Shown here piece by piece: positions 1 to 6,712 of a stretch of 64,000 nt of DNA (positions are counted from its first letter, which is position 1; each line of letters opens with the position of its first letter). This stretch comes from Achromobacter spanius (GTDB taxonomy: Bacteria; Pseudomonadota; Gammaproteobacteria; Burkholderiales; Burkholderiaceae_B), in contig NZ_CP034689.1 of the NCBI RefSeq assembly GCF_003994415.1, positions 2,604,001 to 2,668,000 on the forward strand, written 5' to 3'. The notes under the pieces were generated by a model, which saw only the letters and a list, made by a program, of their open reading frames with translations, was not told the origin of the DNA and did no database searches. Made by a program: the position numbers and the translations under genes.

Positions 1-1131
1 TCGGACGAGATTTTCGCGCGTCCGCAGCATGCGTATACGCGCGCGTTGTTGTCGGCGGTGCCTCGCTTGGGGGCGATGCACGGCACGGATGAGCCGGCGC
101 CGTTTCCGCTGTTGAAGCTGGAAGAGGCGGCGCAGGTGGCGAACCCGGCGGCGCTGGTGGATGCGCCGGTGGCGGCGCCGTCAACGGTGCGCCGCGAGAA
201 TGGGCCGGTGTTGAAGGTGCGGGACCTGACGACGAGTTTCGATATTACGGGCGGCATTCTGGGCCGGGTGCAGAAGCGTGTGCATGCGGTGGAGAAGGTC
301 AGCTTTGATCTGTATCCGGGCGAGACGCTGTCGCTGGTGGGTGAGTCGGGCTGCGGCAAGACGACGACGGGTCGGTCGCTGTTGCAACTGGTGAAGAGCA
401 AGGGCGGGACGATCGAGTTCGACGGCAAGAACATTGGTGCGCTGCGCGGTAGCGCGATGCAGACGTTGCGCCAGCATATCCAGTTCATTTTCCAGGACCC
501 GTTCGCGTCGCTGGACCCGCGCATGACGGTGGGGTATTCGATCATGGAACCCTTGTTGATCCACGGGGTGGCCAAGGGCAAGGCGGCCGAGGAACGGGTG
601 CGCTGGCTGATGGAAAAGTGCGGGCTGTTGCCGGAAATGATCGACCGCTATCCGCATGAGTTTTCGGGCGGGCAGCGTCAGCGTATCTGCATTGCGCGGG
701 CGTTGGCGTTGAATCCGAAGGTGGTGATTGCGGATGAGTCGGTGTCGGCGCTGGATGTGTCGATCCAGGCGCAGATCGTGAATTTGCTGCTGGATCTGCA
801 ACGGGAATTGGGGGTGTCGTTCCTGTTCATTTCGCACGATATGGCGGTGGTGGAACGGGTGAGTCACCGGGTGGCGGTGATGTACCTGGGGCAGATCGTG
901 GAAATCGGCCCGCGCCGCGCGATCTTCGAAAACCCGCAGCATCCGTATACGAAGAAGCTGATGGCGGCAGTGCCGATCGCGGACCCGCAACGGCGGCATC
1001 GTGAACGGTCGCTGCTGGTGGATGAGATTCCCAGCCCGATGAGAAAGCTGGGGGACGATCCGCTGGTGGAGCCGCTGGTGGCCGTTGGGGAAGGGCATTT
1101 CGTGGCGCGGCATTCGGTTGGGGTTTATTGA
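1..1131 (+). CDS. Peptide-type ABC transporter ATPase, 3' part (partial)
   Basis: The reading frame is open from the first base, so the gene begins outside the window. The first codons read HAYTRALLSAVP, which is the typical end of one oligopeptide-type ABC ATPase domain. After a linker of about 50 residues a second complete ATPase domain follows. It has Walker A GESGCGKTT, signature FSGGQRQR, Walker B VVIADESVSALD, and again ends HPYTKKLMAAVP. The protein is therefore a tandem, GsiA-like fusion of DppD and DppF homologues that powers uptake of peptides, glutathione or related solutes at the inner membrane. Permeases and binding protein are presumably upstream. The substrate cannot be told from this fragment. 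The internal ATG- and TTG-like starts are not the real start. Confidence 0.9.
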   Translation, partial: SDEIFARPQHAYTRALLSAVPRLGAMHGTDEPAPFPLLKLEEAAQVANPAALVDAPVAAPSTVRRENGPVLKVRDLTTSFDITGGILGRVQKRVHAVEKVSFDLYPGETLSLVGESGCGKTTTGRSLLQLVKSKGGTIEFDGKNIGALRGSAMQTLRQHIQFIFQDPFASLDPRMTVGYSIMEPLLIHGVAKGKAAEERVRWLMEKCGLLPEMIDRYPHEFSGGQRQRICIARALALNPKVVIADESVSALDVSIQAQIVNLLLDLQRELGVSFLFISHDMAVVERVSHRVAVMYLGQIVEIGPRRAIFENPQHPYTKKLMAAVPIADPQRRHRERSLLVDEIPSPMRKLGDDPLVEPLVAVGEGHFVARHSVGVY

Positions 1132-1135
1132 GGGC

Positions 1136-1285
1136 GATGTTGGTCCTGGGGTTCGATGTGGATCTAAGGATTCGACGTGGATCCTGGGCTGCGATGTGAG
1201 TCCGAGGATGCGAATTTACGCCCGGAATGGGCTGTTGGTCCTGGGATGGGATGTTGATTCTAGGATGGGATGTTGGTTCTTAAGG
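1136..1285. repeat. Eight degenerate 19-bp tandem repeats
   Basis: Immediately after the ABC ATPase stop, eight consecutive units of 19 bases can be laid out without gaps: 1136, 1155, 1174, 1193, 1212, 1231, 1250 and 1269 (the last shortened to 17). A consensus is GATGTTGGTCCTGGGATGG. Most units begin GATGT and share the central TCC and a late GG; the unit at 1212 is the most diverged. It is a minisatellite with no coding signal. Its role is unknown. Confidence 0.7.
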
Positions 1286-1330
1286 CGCGTTTGGCGTTGG
1301 GGCGAGGATGAGCTTGGCTCAACGATTGCG

Positions 1331-1352
1331 GTCCGGAGCCTTCGCTCCGGAC
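1331..1352. repeat. Perfect 8-bp hairpin upstream of the IS110 non-coding region
   Basis: GTCCGGAG (1331-1338) and CTCCGGAC (1345-1352) pair perfectly around a CCTTCG loop. No T-run follows, so it is not a typical terminator. It is more likely part of an extragenic repeat at the insertion site. Confidence 0.5.
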
Positions 1353-1383
1353 GTCCCCTTCGTCATCCTTGTATGGTGTAGGT

Positions 1384-1560
1384 GCGCCCTCTGCAGTGGG
1401 GAGGGCGCTGGGGTATGGGACGTCGTCATCCATCAGCCGGTAGGCGCCGGACTGCCACAACGAGAGCATCCCACCCCGCCTCACAGCGTCGATAAGGAAT
1501 CTAGCGGCCAGGACCGCCGATTGATCGCAAGGTAACGCCCGAGGCGAGGCTACCCCAGCG
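1384..1560 (+). ncRNA. Candidate IS110 bridge RNA
   Basis: IS110-group elements carry a structured guide ('bridge') RNA of about 180 nt in the non-coding segment upstream of the transposase, beginning with a 5' stem-loop. Here the region between the left boundary and the transposase starts with a perfect 8-bp stem, GCGCCCTC (1384-1391) with GAGGGCGC (1401-1408). It also contains a second GC-rich hairpin near 1531-1554 (GGTA...CGCC-CGA-GGCG...TACC) before the start at 1589. Position and size fit a bridge RNA. The specificity loops were not identified and no covariance test was possible. Confidence 0.35.
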
Positions 1561-1588
1561 GACTTAACGTATCGCAGGGAGAGCAATC

Positions 1589-2545
1589 ATGCAAACATCA
1601 GGCTGTTTTATTGGGGTCGATGTCGGTAAGTTTGAGCTGCAAGTTGCCGGTCATGAAGGAAGGATTGTGGCGGGCGTGCTGCCCAACAATCGTTCCAGTA
1701 TCGTCGGTTGGCTCAAGCGTTTGCCCGCCGGCAGCGTGATCGCGATGGAGGCGACTGGGGGCTACCAGGAGTTGTTGGCCCGCACGGCGCACGACCAGGG
1801 ATTTGAGGTTTACGTCCTGAACCCTACCCATGTGCATCATTACGCCATCTCGTTGGGCAACCGGGGCAAGACCGATCGTCTGGATGCCGAGGTTATTGCG
1901 CAGTACATCGCACAGCGGCGTACAAAACTACACCGTTATGAGCCAATATCGCCAGAGCTGCAACAGGCCAAGTCGCTCCAGGCGCTTCGGTCAACGGTGG
2001 TGCGCGTAGGCACGTCGTTGAGGCTGTCCGCGCAGCGCCATGGTTGCGCCAGCAGCCATCAGAAGAAGGCCCTGGCAAGCCTGAACTTGTGGGCCGAACA
2101 GCTTGAGCGGGAGTTGATCGCCACGATCAAGGCCGACAGTGAGTGGGCCAAGACCTACGGCCTGCTGACTAGCATCTGCGGCATCGGCCCGATCAATGGC
2201 GCGGCCCTGACGACCTTGTTCAACCGGGTCCACTTCGCCAGCAGCGATGCAGCGGTGGCCTTCTGTGGGCTGGACCCCAGGCCGAACGAGTCCGGTAGAA
2301 AAACGGGCCGGCGGCGCTTGAGCAAACAGGGAGACAAGGCAGCCAGGACCTTGCTCTACAACGCGGCCAGTTCGGCAGCGCGTTCGATTTACTTCAAGGA
2401 TTACTACGCCATGCTCCGGGCACGCGGCCTGGCTTCGACGGCAGCCTTGGTGGTGATTGCGCGCAAACTCTTGCGCATCGCCTACGGGGTCTGGCGCACT
2501 GGTCAGTCCTTCGATCCTGGGAAATTGCGGCCGGTTATGGGTTGA
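1589..2545 (+). CDS. IS110-family transposase (recombinase)
   Basis: This 318-residue protein has the two IS110 modules. The N-terminal RuvC-like DEDD domain has IGVDVGK (D11), MEATGG (E54) and KTDRLDAE (D96, D99). The C-terminal Transposase_20 domain has CGIGPINGAAL, a helix-hairpin-helix-like segment, then AFCGLDPRPNESG and LSKQGDKAARTLLYNAA with the candidate catalytic Ser245. It would cut and rejoin DNA under guidance from its non-coding RNA. The ATG at 1589 follows a GGGAGAG ribosome-binding site at about 1577-1583. Length and motifs look intact, so the element may be active. Confidence 0.92.
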   Translation: MQTSGCFIGVDVGKFELQVAGHEGRIVAGVLPNNRSSIVGWLKRLPAGSVIAMEATGGYQELLARTAHDQGFEVYVLNPTHVHHYAISLGNRGKTDRLDAEVIAQYIAQRRTKLHRYEPISPELQQAKSLQALRSTVVRVGTSLRLSAQRHGCASSHQKKALASLNLWAEQLERELIATIKADSEWAKTYGLLTSICGIGPINGAALTTLFNRVHFASSDAAVAFCGLDPRPNESGRKTGRRRLSKQGDKAARTLLYNAASSAARSIYFKDYYAMLRARGLASTAALVVIARKLLRIAYGVWRTGQSFDPGKLRPVMG

Positions 2546-2743
2546 CCCAAACCATAGAATCTCGTTGCCGCCTGCGGCGGCTGCCTTCGGATTCCCTCGG
2601 GCGCATCGACTCGCCTCGCTCACCCTCGCCCCAACGCCAAACGCTCCAGCCATAGCCGGTGACGGATGCCGGGGCGAGCGGTGTGCTTGGCATTCTTGCC
2701 TCGGGGGTGGTTTGGCGGAAGGCCTTGCAGGGCCGCCAAAGCC
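2546..2743. other. Right flank of the IS110 element, non-coding
   Basis: The stretch from the transposase stop to the terminator at 2744 has no convincing gene. It holds the probable right end of the insertion sequence, the right arm of the inverted repeat (2625-2644), and an 8-bp hairpin TTTGGCGG (2711-2718) / CCGCCAAA (2733-2740) that stands directly before the terminator stem. Confidence 0.6.
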
Positions 2744-2765
2744 GGCCGCGCGGGCGGCCTTTTTT
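2744..2765 (+). terminator. Rho-independent terminator
   Basis: GGCCGC (2744-2749) pairs with GCGGCC (2754-2759) around a GCGG loop and is followed by six T (2760-2765). It is well placed to end transcription from the ABC transporter operon or from the IS110 element. Confidence 0.75.
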
Positions 2766-2933
2766 GGCATTTGGCGGTGACTTGCCGCGCTAGTTATTCC
2801 CTGCTGCCGGCCGATGTTACCCATGGCACGGACCTCACCACTGTAGGATGGGTGAAGCGCGGCATGCCTTGAACAAAAACGCCAACCTCCATCGCGCGTA
2901 ACCCATCACCCACCCCCGCAAAAAAACCTACCC

Positions 2934-3020
2934 CTACTCCAACGCCAATTTCAACCCAAACGCAATAAACACCGCGCCCGTCATCCGGTCCAATCCCCGC
3001 ATGACTTCCGGCCAGGCGGT
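2934..3020 (-). pseudogene. LysE/RhtB-family exporter, C-terminal remnant
   Basis: On the minus strand a reading frame ends at a TAG (2934-2936) with the sequence PEVMRGLDRM then TGAVFIAFGLKLALE. This matches the usual last helix of LysE/RhtB amino-acid exporters (a short basic stretch, then GxxFIxLGLxLAL). The upstream part is missing: the frame runs into yaeQ sequence in the opposite direction. It therefore looks like the surviving tail of a deleted exporter gene. It is short, so the identification rests on about 25 residues. Confidence 0.45.
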
Positions 3021-3070
3021 ATCATGGCGGGCTTCACGCAATTCGCACCATTCACTACGGATTTTTCGCC

Positions 3071-3607
3071 ATGGCCCTGCGCGCCACCATCTACAAGGCC
3101 GAACTCAACGTCGCCGACACGGACCGCCATTACTACGGCAGCCATGCGCTGACGGTCGCCCGCCACCCCTCTGAAACGGACGAACGCATGATGGTGCGCC
3201 TGGTGGCGTTTGCGCTGCATGCGCAGGAAGAACTGGCATTCACTAAAGGTTTGAGCGACACCGACGAACCTGACTTGTGGGTCAAGGACCTGACCGGCGC
3301 GGTCAAGCTGTGGATCGAAGTGGGCCAGCCCGAAGAGCGCCGCATTCTGCGTGCTTGTGGGCGTGCCGACGAAGTCATCATCTATTGCTACGGCGGGTCG
3401 GCCAGCAAGATCTGGTGGGACGGCGTGCGTAACAAACTGGAACGCACCCGCAACCTGAAGGTGGTGAACCTGCCGTCCGATCAGAGCCGGGCGCTGGCCA
3501 AGCTGGCCGAGCGCACCATGCAACTGAACGCCAACATCTCGGACGGCATTGTGTATTTCTCGGCCGACAAGGGCGAGGTCAGCGTCGAACCCGAGGTCTG
3601 GCGTTAG
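3071..3607 (+). CDS. yaeQ: YaeQ family protein
   Basis: The 178-residue product matches YaeQ over its full usual length: start MALRATIYKAELNVADTDRHYY, central DEPDLWVKDLTGAVKLWIEVGQP, RADEVIIYCYGG, and a C-terminus ending EPEVWR. YaeQ proteins have a compact fold related to PD-(D/E)XK nucleases; E. coli YaeQ was reported to suppress loss of the elongation factor RfaH, but its biochemical role is unclear. The ATG at 3071 gives the conserved N-terminus. It stands alone, with the TetR gene about 155 bases downstream behind its own operator. Confidence 0.93.
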   Translation: MALRATIYKAELNVADTDRHYYGSHALTVARHPSETDERMMVRLVAFALHAQEELAFTKGLSDTDEPDLWVKDLTGAVKLWIEVGQPEERRILRACGRADEVIIYCYGGSASKIWWDGVRNKLERTRNLKVVNLPSDQSRALAKLAERTMQLNANISDGIVYFSADKGEVSVEPEVWR

Positions 3608-3729
3608 GCACGGCGCCTGTGGGCGGGGCTGCTGTAGTTGAAACCCCTGCTTTGAACACCCCGTAGTTACGACTCCAGCAGTTACAAAATCCCCCACATT
3701 CTTCTTGCGCGCCGGATTTTTGCGGGATT

Positions 3730-3749
3730 AATATGATGAGCATCATATT
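3730..3749. promoter_or_regulatory. Palindromic operator of the TetR regulator (copy 1)
   Basis: AATATGATG-AG-CATCATATT is a palindrome with 9-bp arms, ending 14 bases before the TetR start. An almost identical palindrome lies before the SDR gene at 4409-4430. The pair is the expected arrangement for an autoregulated TetR-type repressor. Confidence 0.7.
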
Positions 3750-3763
3750 TCAGGATCCCGAGC

Positions 3764-4354
3764 ATGTCTGGCCCCTCGAACCGCAAGGCGCTTTCTCACG
3801 AACGGATTGTTGACGCCGCCGCGCGCGCCATCCGTCGGGAAGGGTATGCCGGCGTGGGCGTGGCCGACATCATGAAGGAAGCCGGGTTGACGCATGGTGG
3901 GTTCTACGCGCATTTTCCGTCGCGCGACGCGCTGTTGGCTGCCGCGATGGAACGTGCCGGGCGCGATGGTGCATCGCGCATGATGCAAAGTGTGGCCAAG
4001 CGCCAGGCCGAGGGCGCCAGCGCGCTGCAAGCCTGGGTGGACGCCTATCTGGGCGACGCGCATCTGCAAGGTTGCGAACGGGGTTGCCCGGTGGCGGCGC
4101 TGGCTTCCGAGATGCCGCGCCAGTCGCCTGAAGTGCGCGAGGTGTCGGCCGCGCGTGTGCAGCGGCTGATGCAGGCGGTGCGTGAAGTTTTACCCCCGGA
4201 CGCGGGCGAACATGCCGCCGCTGGGGTGACCAGCACGCTGGTGGGTGCGCTGCAACTGGCGCGCGCGCTGGGCGATAACGCCGAAGGGCGCGCCGTGCTG
4301 GCGTCGGCCCGCCAGACCATCCTGGACCAGTACGACACCGGGACCGCCTCATGA
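3764..4354 (+). CDS. TetR/AcrR-family transcriptional regulator
   Basis: The 196-residue protein has an N-terminal TetR helix-turn-helix (residues about 10-60: RIVDAAARAIRREGYAGVGV, then DIMKEAGLTHGGFYAHFPSR), with the characteristic GGFYAHF recognition segment. The C-terminal half is a ligand-binding helical domain (GCERGCPVAALASEMPRQSPEVRE) of the kind found in regulators of oxidoreductase/efflux cassettes. Its promoter contains the 3730-3749 palindrome and the downstream SDR-MFS pair has the matching site, so it probably represses both itself and that operon. Inducer unknown. The gene ends just before a terminator (4378-4399). Confidence 0.92.
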   Translation: MSGPSNRKALSHERIVDAAARAIRREGYAGVGVADIMKEAGLTHGGFYAHFPSRDALLAAAMERAGRDGASRMMQSVAKRQAEGASALQAWVDAYLGDAHLQGCERGCPVAALASEMPRQSPEVREVSAARVQRLMQAVREVLPPDAGEHAAAGVTSTLVGALQLARALGDNAEGRAVLASARQTILDQYDTGTAS

Positions 4355-4377
4355 GCTTGACCGCCTACCGATTTCCA

Positions 4378-4399
4378 GGCCGCCGTGCGCGGCCTTTTT
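4378..4399 (+). terminator. Rho-independent terminator after the TetR gene
   Basis: GGCCGC (4378-4383) pairs with GCGGCC (4389-4394) and is followed by TTTTT (4395-4399). It separates the regulator gene from the SDR-MFS operon, which therefore needs its own promoter. Confidence 0.75.
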
Positions 4400-4408
4400 A
4401 CCCGACAG

Positions 4409-4430
4409 AAATATGATGATCATCATATTT
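4409..4430. promoter_or_regulatory. Palindromic operator of the SDR-MFS operon (copy 2)
   Basis: A perfect 22-bp palindrome whose core is ATATGATGATCATCATAT lies 41 bases before the SDR start. Its arms are the same as in the operator before the TetR gene (3730-3749), which indicates that the same repressor binds both. Confidence 0.72.
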
Positions 4431-4471
4431 AAACCAGTCAGCAGTCTCTACTTCCCGACAAGGACCCCATC

Positions 4472-5164
4472 ATGAATCTCAAGAATGCAGTCGTGTTGAT
4501 TACCGGCGCCAACCGCGGTCTGGGTTTGGCTTTTGCGCGCGTCGCGTTGGCCCGTGGCGCCCGCAAGGTCTACGCCGCCGCGCGTGATCCGTCCACGATC
4601 ACTCTGCCTGGGGTCGAGGCCATCAAGCTGGATGTGTCCAACCCCGCCGATGTGGCGGCCGCCGCGGCGCACGCCAAGGACGTGACGCTGGTCATCAACA
4701 ACGCGGGCATCGCGGCCATGGGTGGCTTTCTGGACGCCGACGCCATCGAATCGGCGCAACGCCACCTGGACGTCAATCTGTTCGGTTCGTTGCGCGTGGC
4801 GCAGGCATTCGCGCCGGTGCTGGCCGCCAATGGCGGCGGCGCGTTGCTGAACGTGCTGTCGATCGCCAGTTGGATCAACGGCCAACCGCTGGGCCTGTAC
4901 GCGATGAGCAAGTCGGCCGCCTGGGCCATGACGAACGGCTTGCGTCACGACTTGCGCGCGCAGGGCACGCAGGTGCTGGGCTTGCACATGGGCTTTGTCG
5001 ATACCGATCTGACCAAGGGCATAGACGCGCCAAAGTCCACACCGGATTCCATCGTCAACCAGGCGTTCGATGGCCTGGAAGCGGGTGCGGAAGAGGTGTT
5101 GGCCGATGAGCGGACTCGCCAGGTGAAGCAAGGTTTGTCGGCCAATCCGTCCGTTTACCTGTAG
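4472..5164 (+). CDS. Short-chain dehydrogenase/reductase (SDR)
   Basis: This 230-residue classical SDR has the Rossmann motif TGANRGLG (residues 11-18), the NNAG motif (77-80), the serine region NVLSIAS (128-134), and the catalytic YAMSK (Y143, K147). It would oxidise or reduce a carbonyl/alcohol using NAD(P)(H); the substrate is not evident. The gene follows the second copy of the TetR operator and lies 19 bases before an MFS efflux gene. The three genes therefore look like a small inducible detoxification cassette: modify and export a compound sensed by the TetR protein. Confidence 0.9.
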   Translation: MNLKNAVVLITGANRGLGLAFARVALARGARKVYAAARDPSTITLPGVEAIKLDVSNPADVAAAAAHAKDVTLVINNAGIAAMGGFLDADAIESAQRHLDVNLFGSLRVAQAFAPVLAANGGGALLNVLSIASWINGQPLGLYAMSKSAAWAMTNGLRHDLRAQGTQVLGLHMGFVDTDLTKGIDAPKSTPDSIVNQAFDGLEAGAEEVLADERTRQVKQGLSANPSVYL

Positions 5165-5183
5165 GCGCGGGGCAAAGACCACC

Positions 5184-6674
5184 ATGCATGCCAACGCGCA
5201 TTCTCAAACGCCGCCGACCACCGCGCCCGCGGTAGCGCCCGCAGCGCTCACCGCCGCGCCCGTCACGGCTTCCCCCTGGCCCGTCTTCTGGGTGGCCAGC
5301 ATCGCCGTGTTCCTGGTGTCGCTGGACGCCACCATGCTGTACGCGGCGTTCGGCGCCTTGCGCGCGGGCTTTCCCCAGGCGTCGGCCGCGGATATGTCCT
5401 GGGTGCTCAACGCCTACACCGTGGTGTTCGCGGCCATGCTGATTCCGTCGGGCGGCCTGGCCGACACGCATGGTCGCAAGCGCATGTTCATGATGGGGGT
5501 GGCCTTGTTCCTGGCTGCTTCCGCCGCTTGCGGCTTGGCCGGCAATGTGGGGTGGCTGATTGCCGCGCGCGTGTTGCAGGCGGTTGGCGCGGCGCTGTTG
5601 ATGCCGGCGTCCCTGTCGATTGTGTTGGCGGTGTTTCCCCCGCAAAAGCGCGCGGTGGCGGTCAGTTTGTGGGGCGCGGTGGGTGCCCTGGCAGCGGCCA
5701 TCGGCCCCAGCCTCGGCGCATTCGTGGTGGACATGGCGGGCTGGCCCTGGGCGTTCTACATCAATCTGCCGCTGGGCGCCGTGTCGCTCTGGTTTGGCGC
5801 CGGGCTGTTGAAGGAATCGGTCAAGCCCGAGGCGCGCCGCCGTGTGGATGGCGTGGGCATGGTCTTGTTGATGGTGGCGGTGGGCGCGCTGGCGTTGGCG
5901 ACGGTGCAATCGGAATCCCCAACCTGGACCCGCGTGGAACTGTTGGTGGTGGCGGCGGTGGGCGTGGTGTCGATGGGCGCGTTCGTGGCCTGGGCGCGTT
6001 CCACGCCGCATCCGCTGGTGGATCTGGCCTTGTTCAAGCACCGCACCTACCGCTATGTGAACCTGGCCACGCTCAGCTTCGGCATTGCGTTCGCGATGAT
6101 GTTCTTCGCCTACTTCTTCTACATGACGGGCGTGTGGCACTACAGCCTGCCGCGCGCGGGCCTGGCGGTCACGCCCGGCCCCTTGCTGGTCATGCCGACG
6201 GCGATCATTACCGGCCGCCTGGCGGCACGCCTGGGTCACCGGCCGTTCCTGGTGATGGGTTCCTTGATCTACGCGGCCAGCGGTCTGTGGTTCTTGCTGG
6301 TGCCCGGCGAACAACCCGCTTATCTGACGCAGTGGTTGCCGGGCCTGCTGTTAAGCGGCATCGGCGTGGGGATGGTGCTGCCGTCTTTGTCGGGCGCCGC
6401 CGTCAGCCGCTTGCCGGCGCAACACTACGCGGTGGGCAGCGCCGTCAACCAGGCCACGCGCCAGATCGGCGGGGTGATGGGCGTGGCGATCACGGTGTTG
6501 TTGTTGGGGCAGGGCGCAGTCAGCCATGCGGATTTCTCGCCGCTGTATATGGGGCATGTGGGGCTGGCATTGTTGACGGCGCTGTTGTGCCTGGCGGTGG
6601 ATACGCGGCCAGACCAACCCAGGCACGAAGGCAAACACGAAGGCAAGCACGACGGCAAGCGGCCGCGCAGGTAA
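5184..6674 (+). CDS. MFS drug exporter, DHA2 (EmrB/QacA) family
   Basis: The 496-residue protein has the multiple hydrophobic segments of a 14-TM DHA2 antiporter. Visible motifs are the N-terminal LDATMLYAAF, the loop 2-3 motif GGLADTHGRKRMF, and the antiporter motif C region GAVGALAAAIGPSLGAFVVD. It would use the proton gradient to export an organic compound across the inner membrane. The start at 5184 is followed by an Ala/Pro-rich cytoplasmic lead of about 30 residues. The C-terminus carries three repeats HEGK/HEGK/HDGK (6624-6659). It forms an operon with the upstream SDR under the TetR operator. Confidence 0.9.
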   Translation: MHANAHSQTPPTTAPAVAPAALTAAPVTASPWPVFWVASIAVFLVSLDATMLYAAFGALRAGFPQASAADMSWVLNAYTVVFAAMLIPSGGLADTHGRKRMFMMGVALFLAASAACGLAGNVGWLIAARVLQAVGAALLMPASLSIVLAVFPPQKRAVAVSLWGAVGALAAAIGPSLGAFVVDMAGWPWAFYINLPLGAVSLWFGAGLLKESVKPEARRRVDGVGMVLLMVAVGALALATVQSESPTWTRVELLVVAAVGVVSMGAFVAWARSTPHPLVDLALFKHRTYRYVNLATLSFGIAFAMMFFAYFFYMTGVWHYSLPRAGLAVTPGPLLVMPTAIITGRLAARLGHRPFLVMGSLIYAASGLWFLLVPGEQPAYLTQWLPGLLLSGIGVGMVLPSLSGAAVSRLPAQHYAVGSAVNQATRQIGGVMGVAITVLLLGQGAVSHADFSPLYMGHVGLALLTALLCLAVDTRPDQPRHEGKHEGKHDGKRPRR

Positions 6675-6712
6675 AAGCCGTGCCTTCCCTGTCAGCCGGG
6701 ATACCAGCCGCG

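Larger units (their letters stand above)
1287..2644 (+). mobile_element. IS110-family insertion sequence with flanking inverted repeat
   Basis: The block contains an IS110-type DEDD transposase (1589-2545) preceded by about 200 bases of non-coding DNA with hairpins. A perfect 20-bp inverted repeat lies at 1287-1306 and 2625-2644 (left copy GCGTTTGGCGTTGGGGCGAG), and weaker similarity continues inward for about 25 bases. IS110 elements usually lack long terminal inverted repeats, so these arms may belong to an extragenic palindrome that was the target. In that case the true ends are inside, roughly 1370-2560. Ends were not fixed by a second copy. Confidence 0.55.

Noticed and set aside
5055..6314. 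Minus-strand His/Arg/Gln-rich frame opposite the MFS exporter.
   Set aside because: Typical shadow of a GC-rich membrane protein gene; composition is not protein-like.
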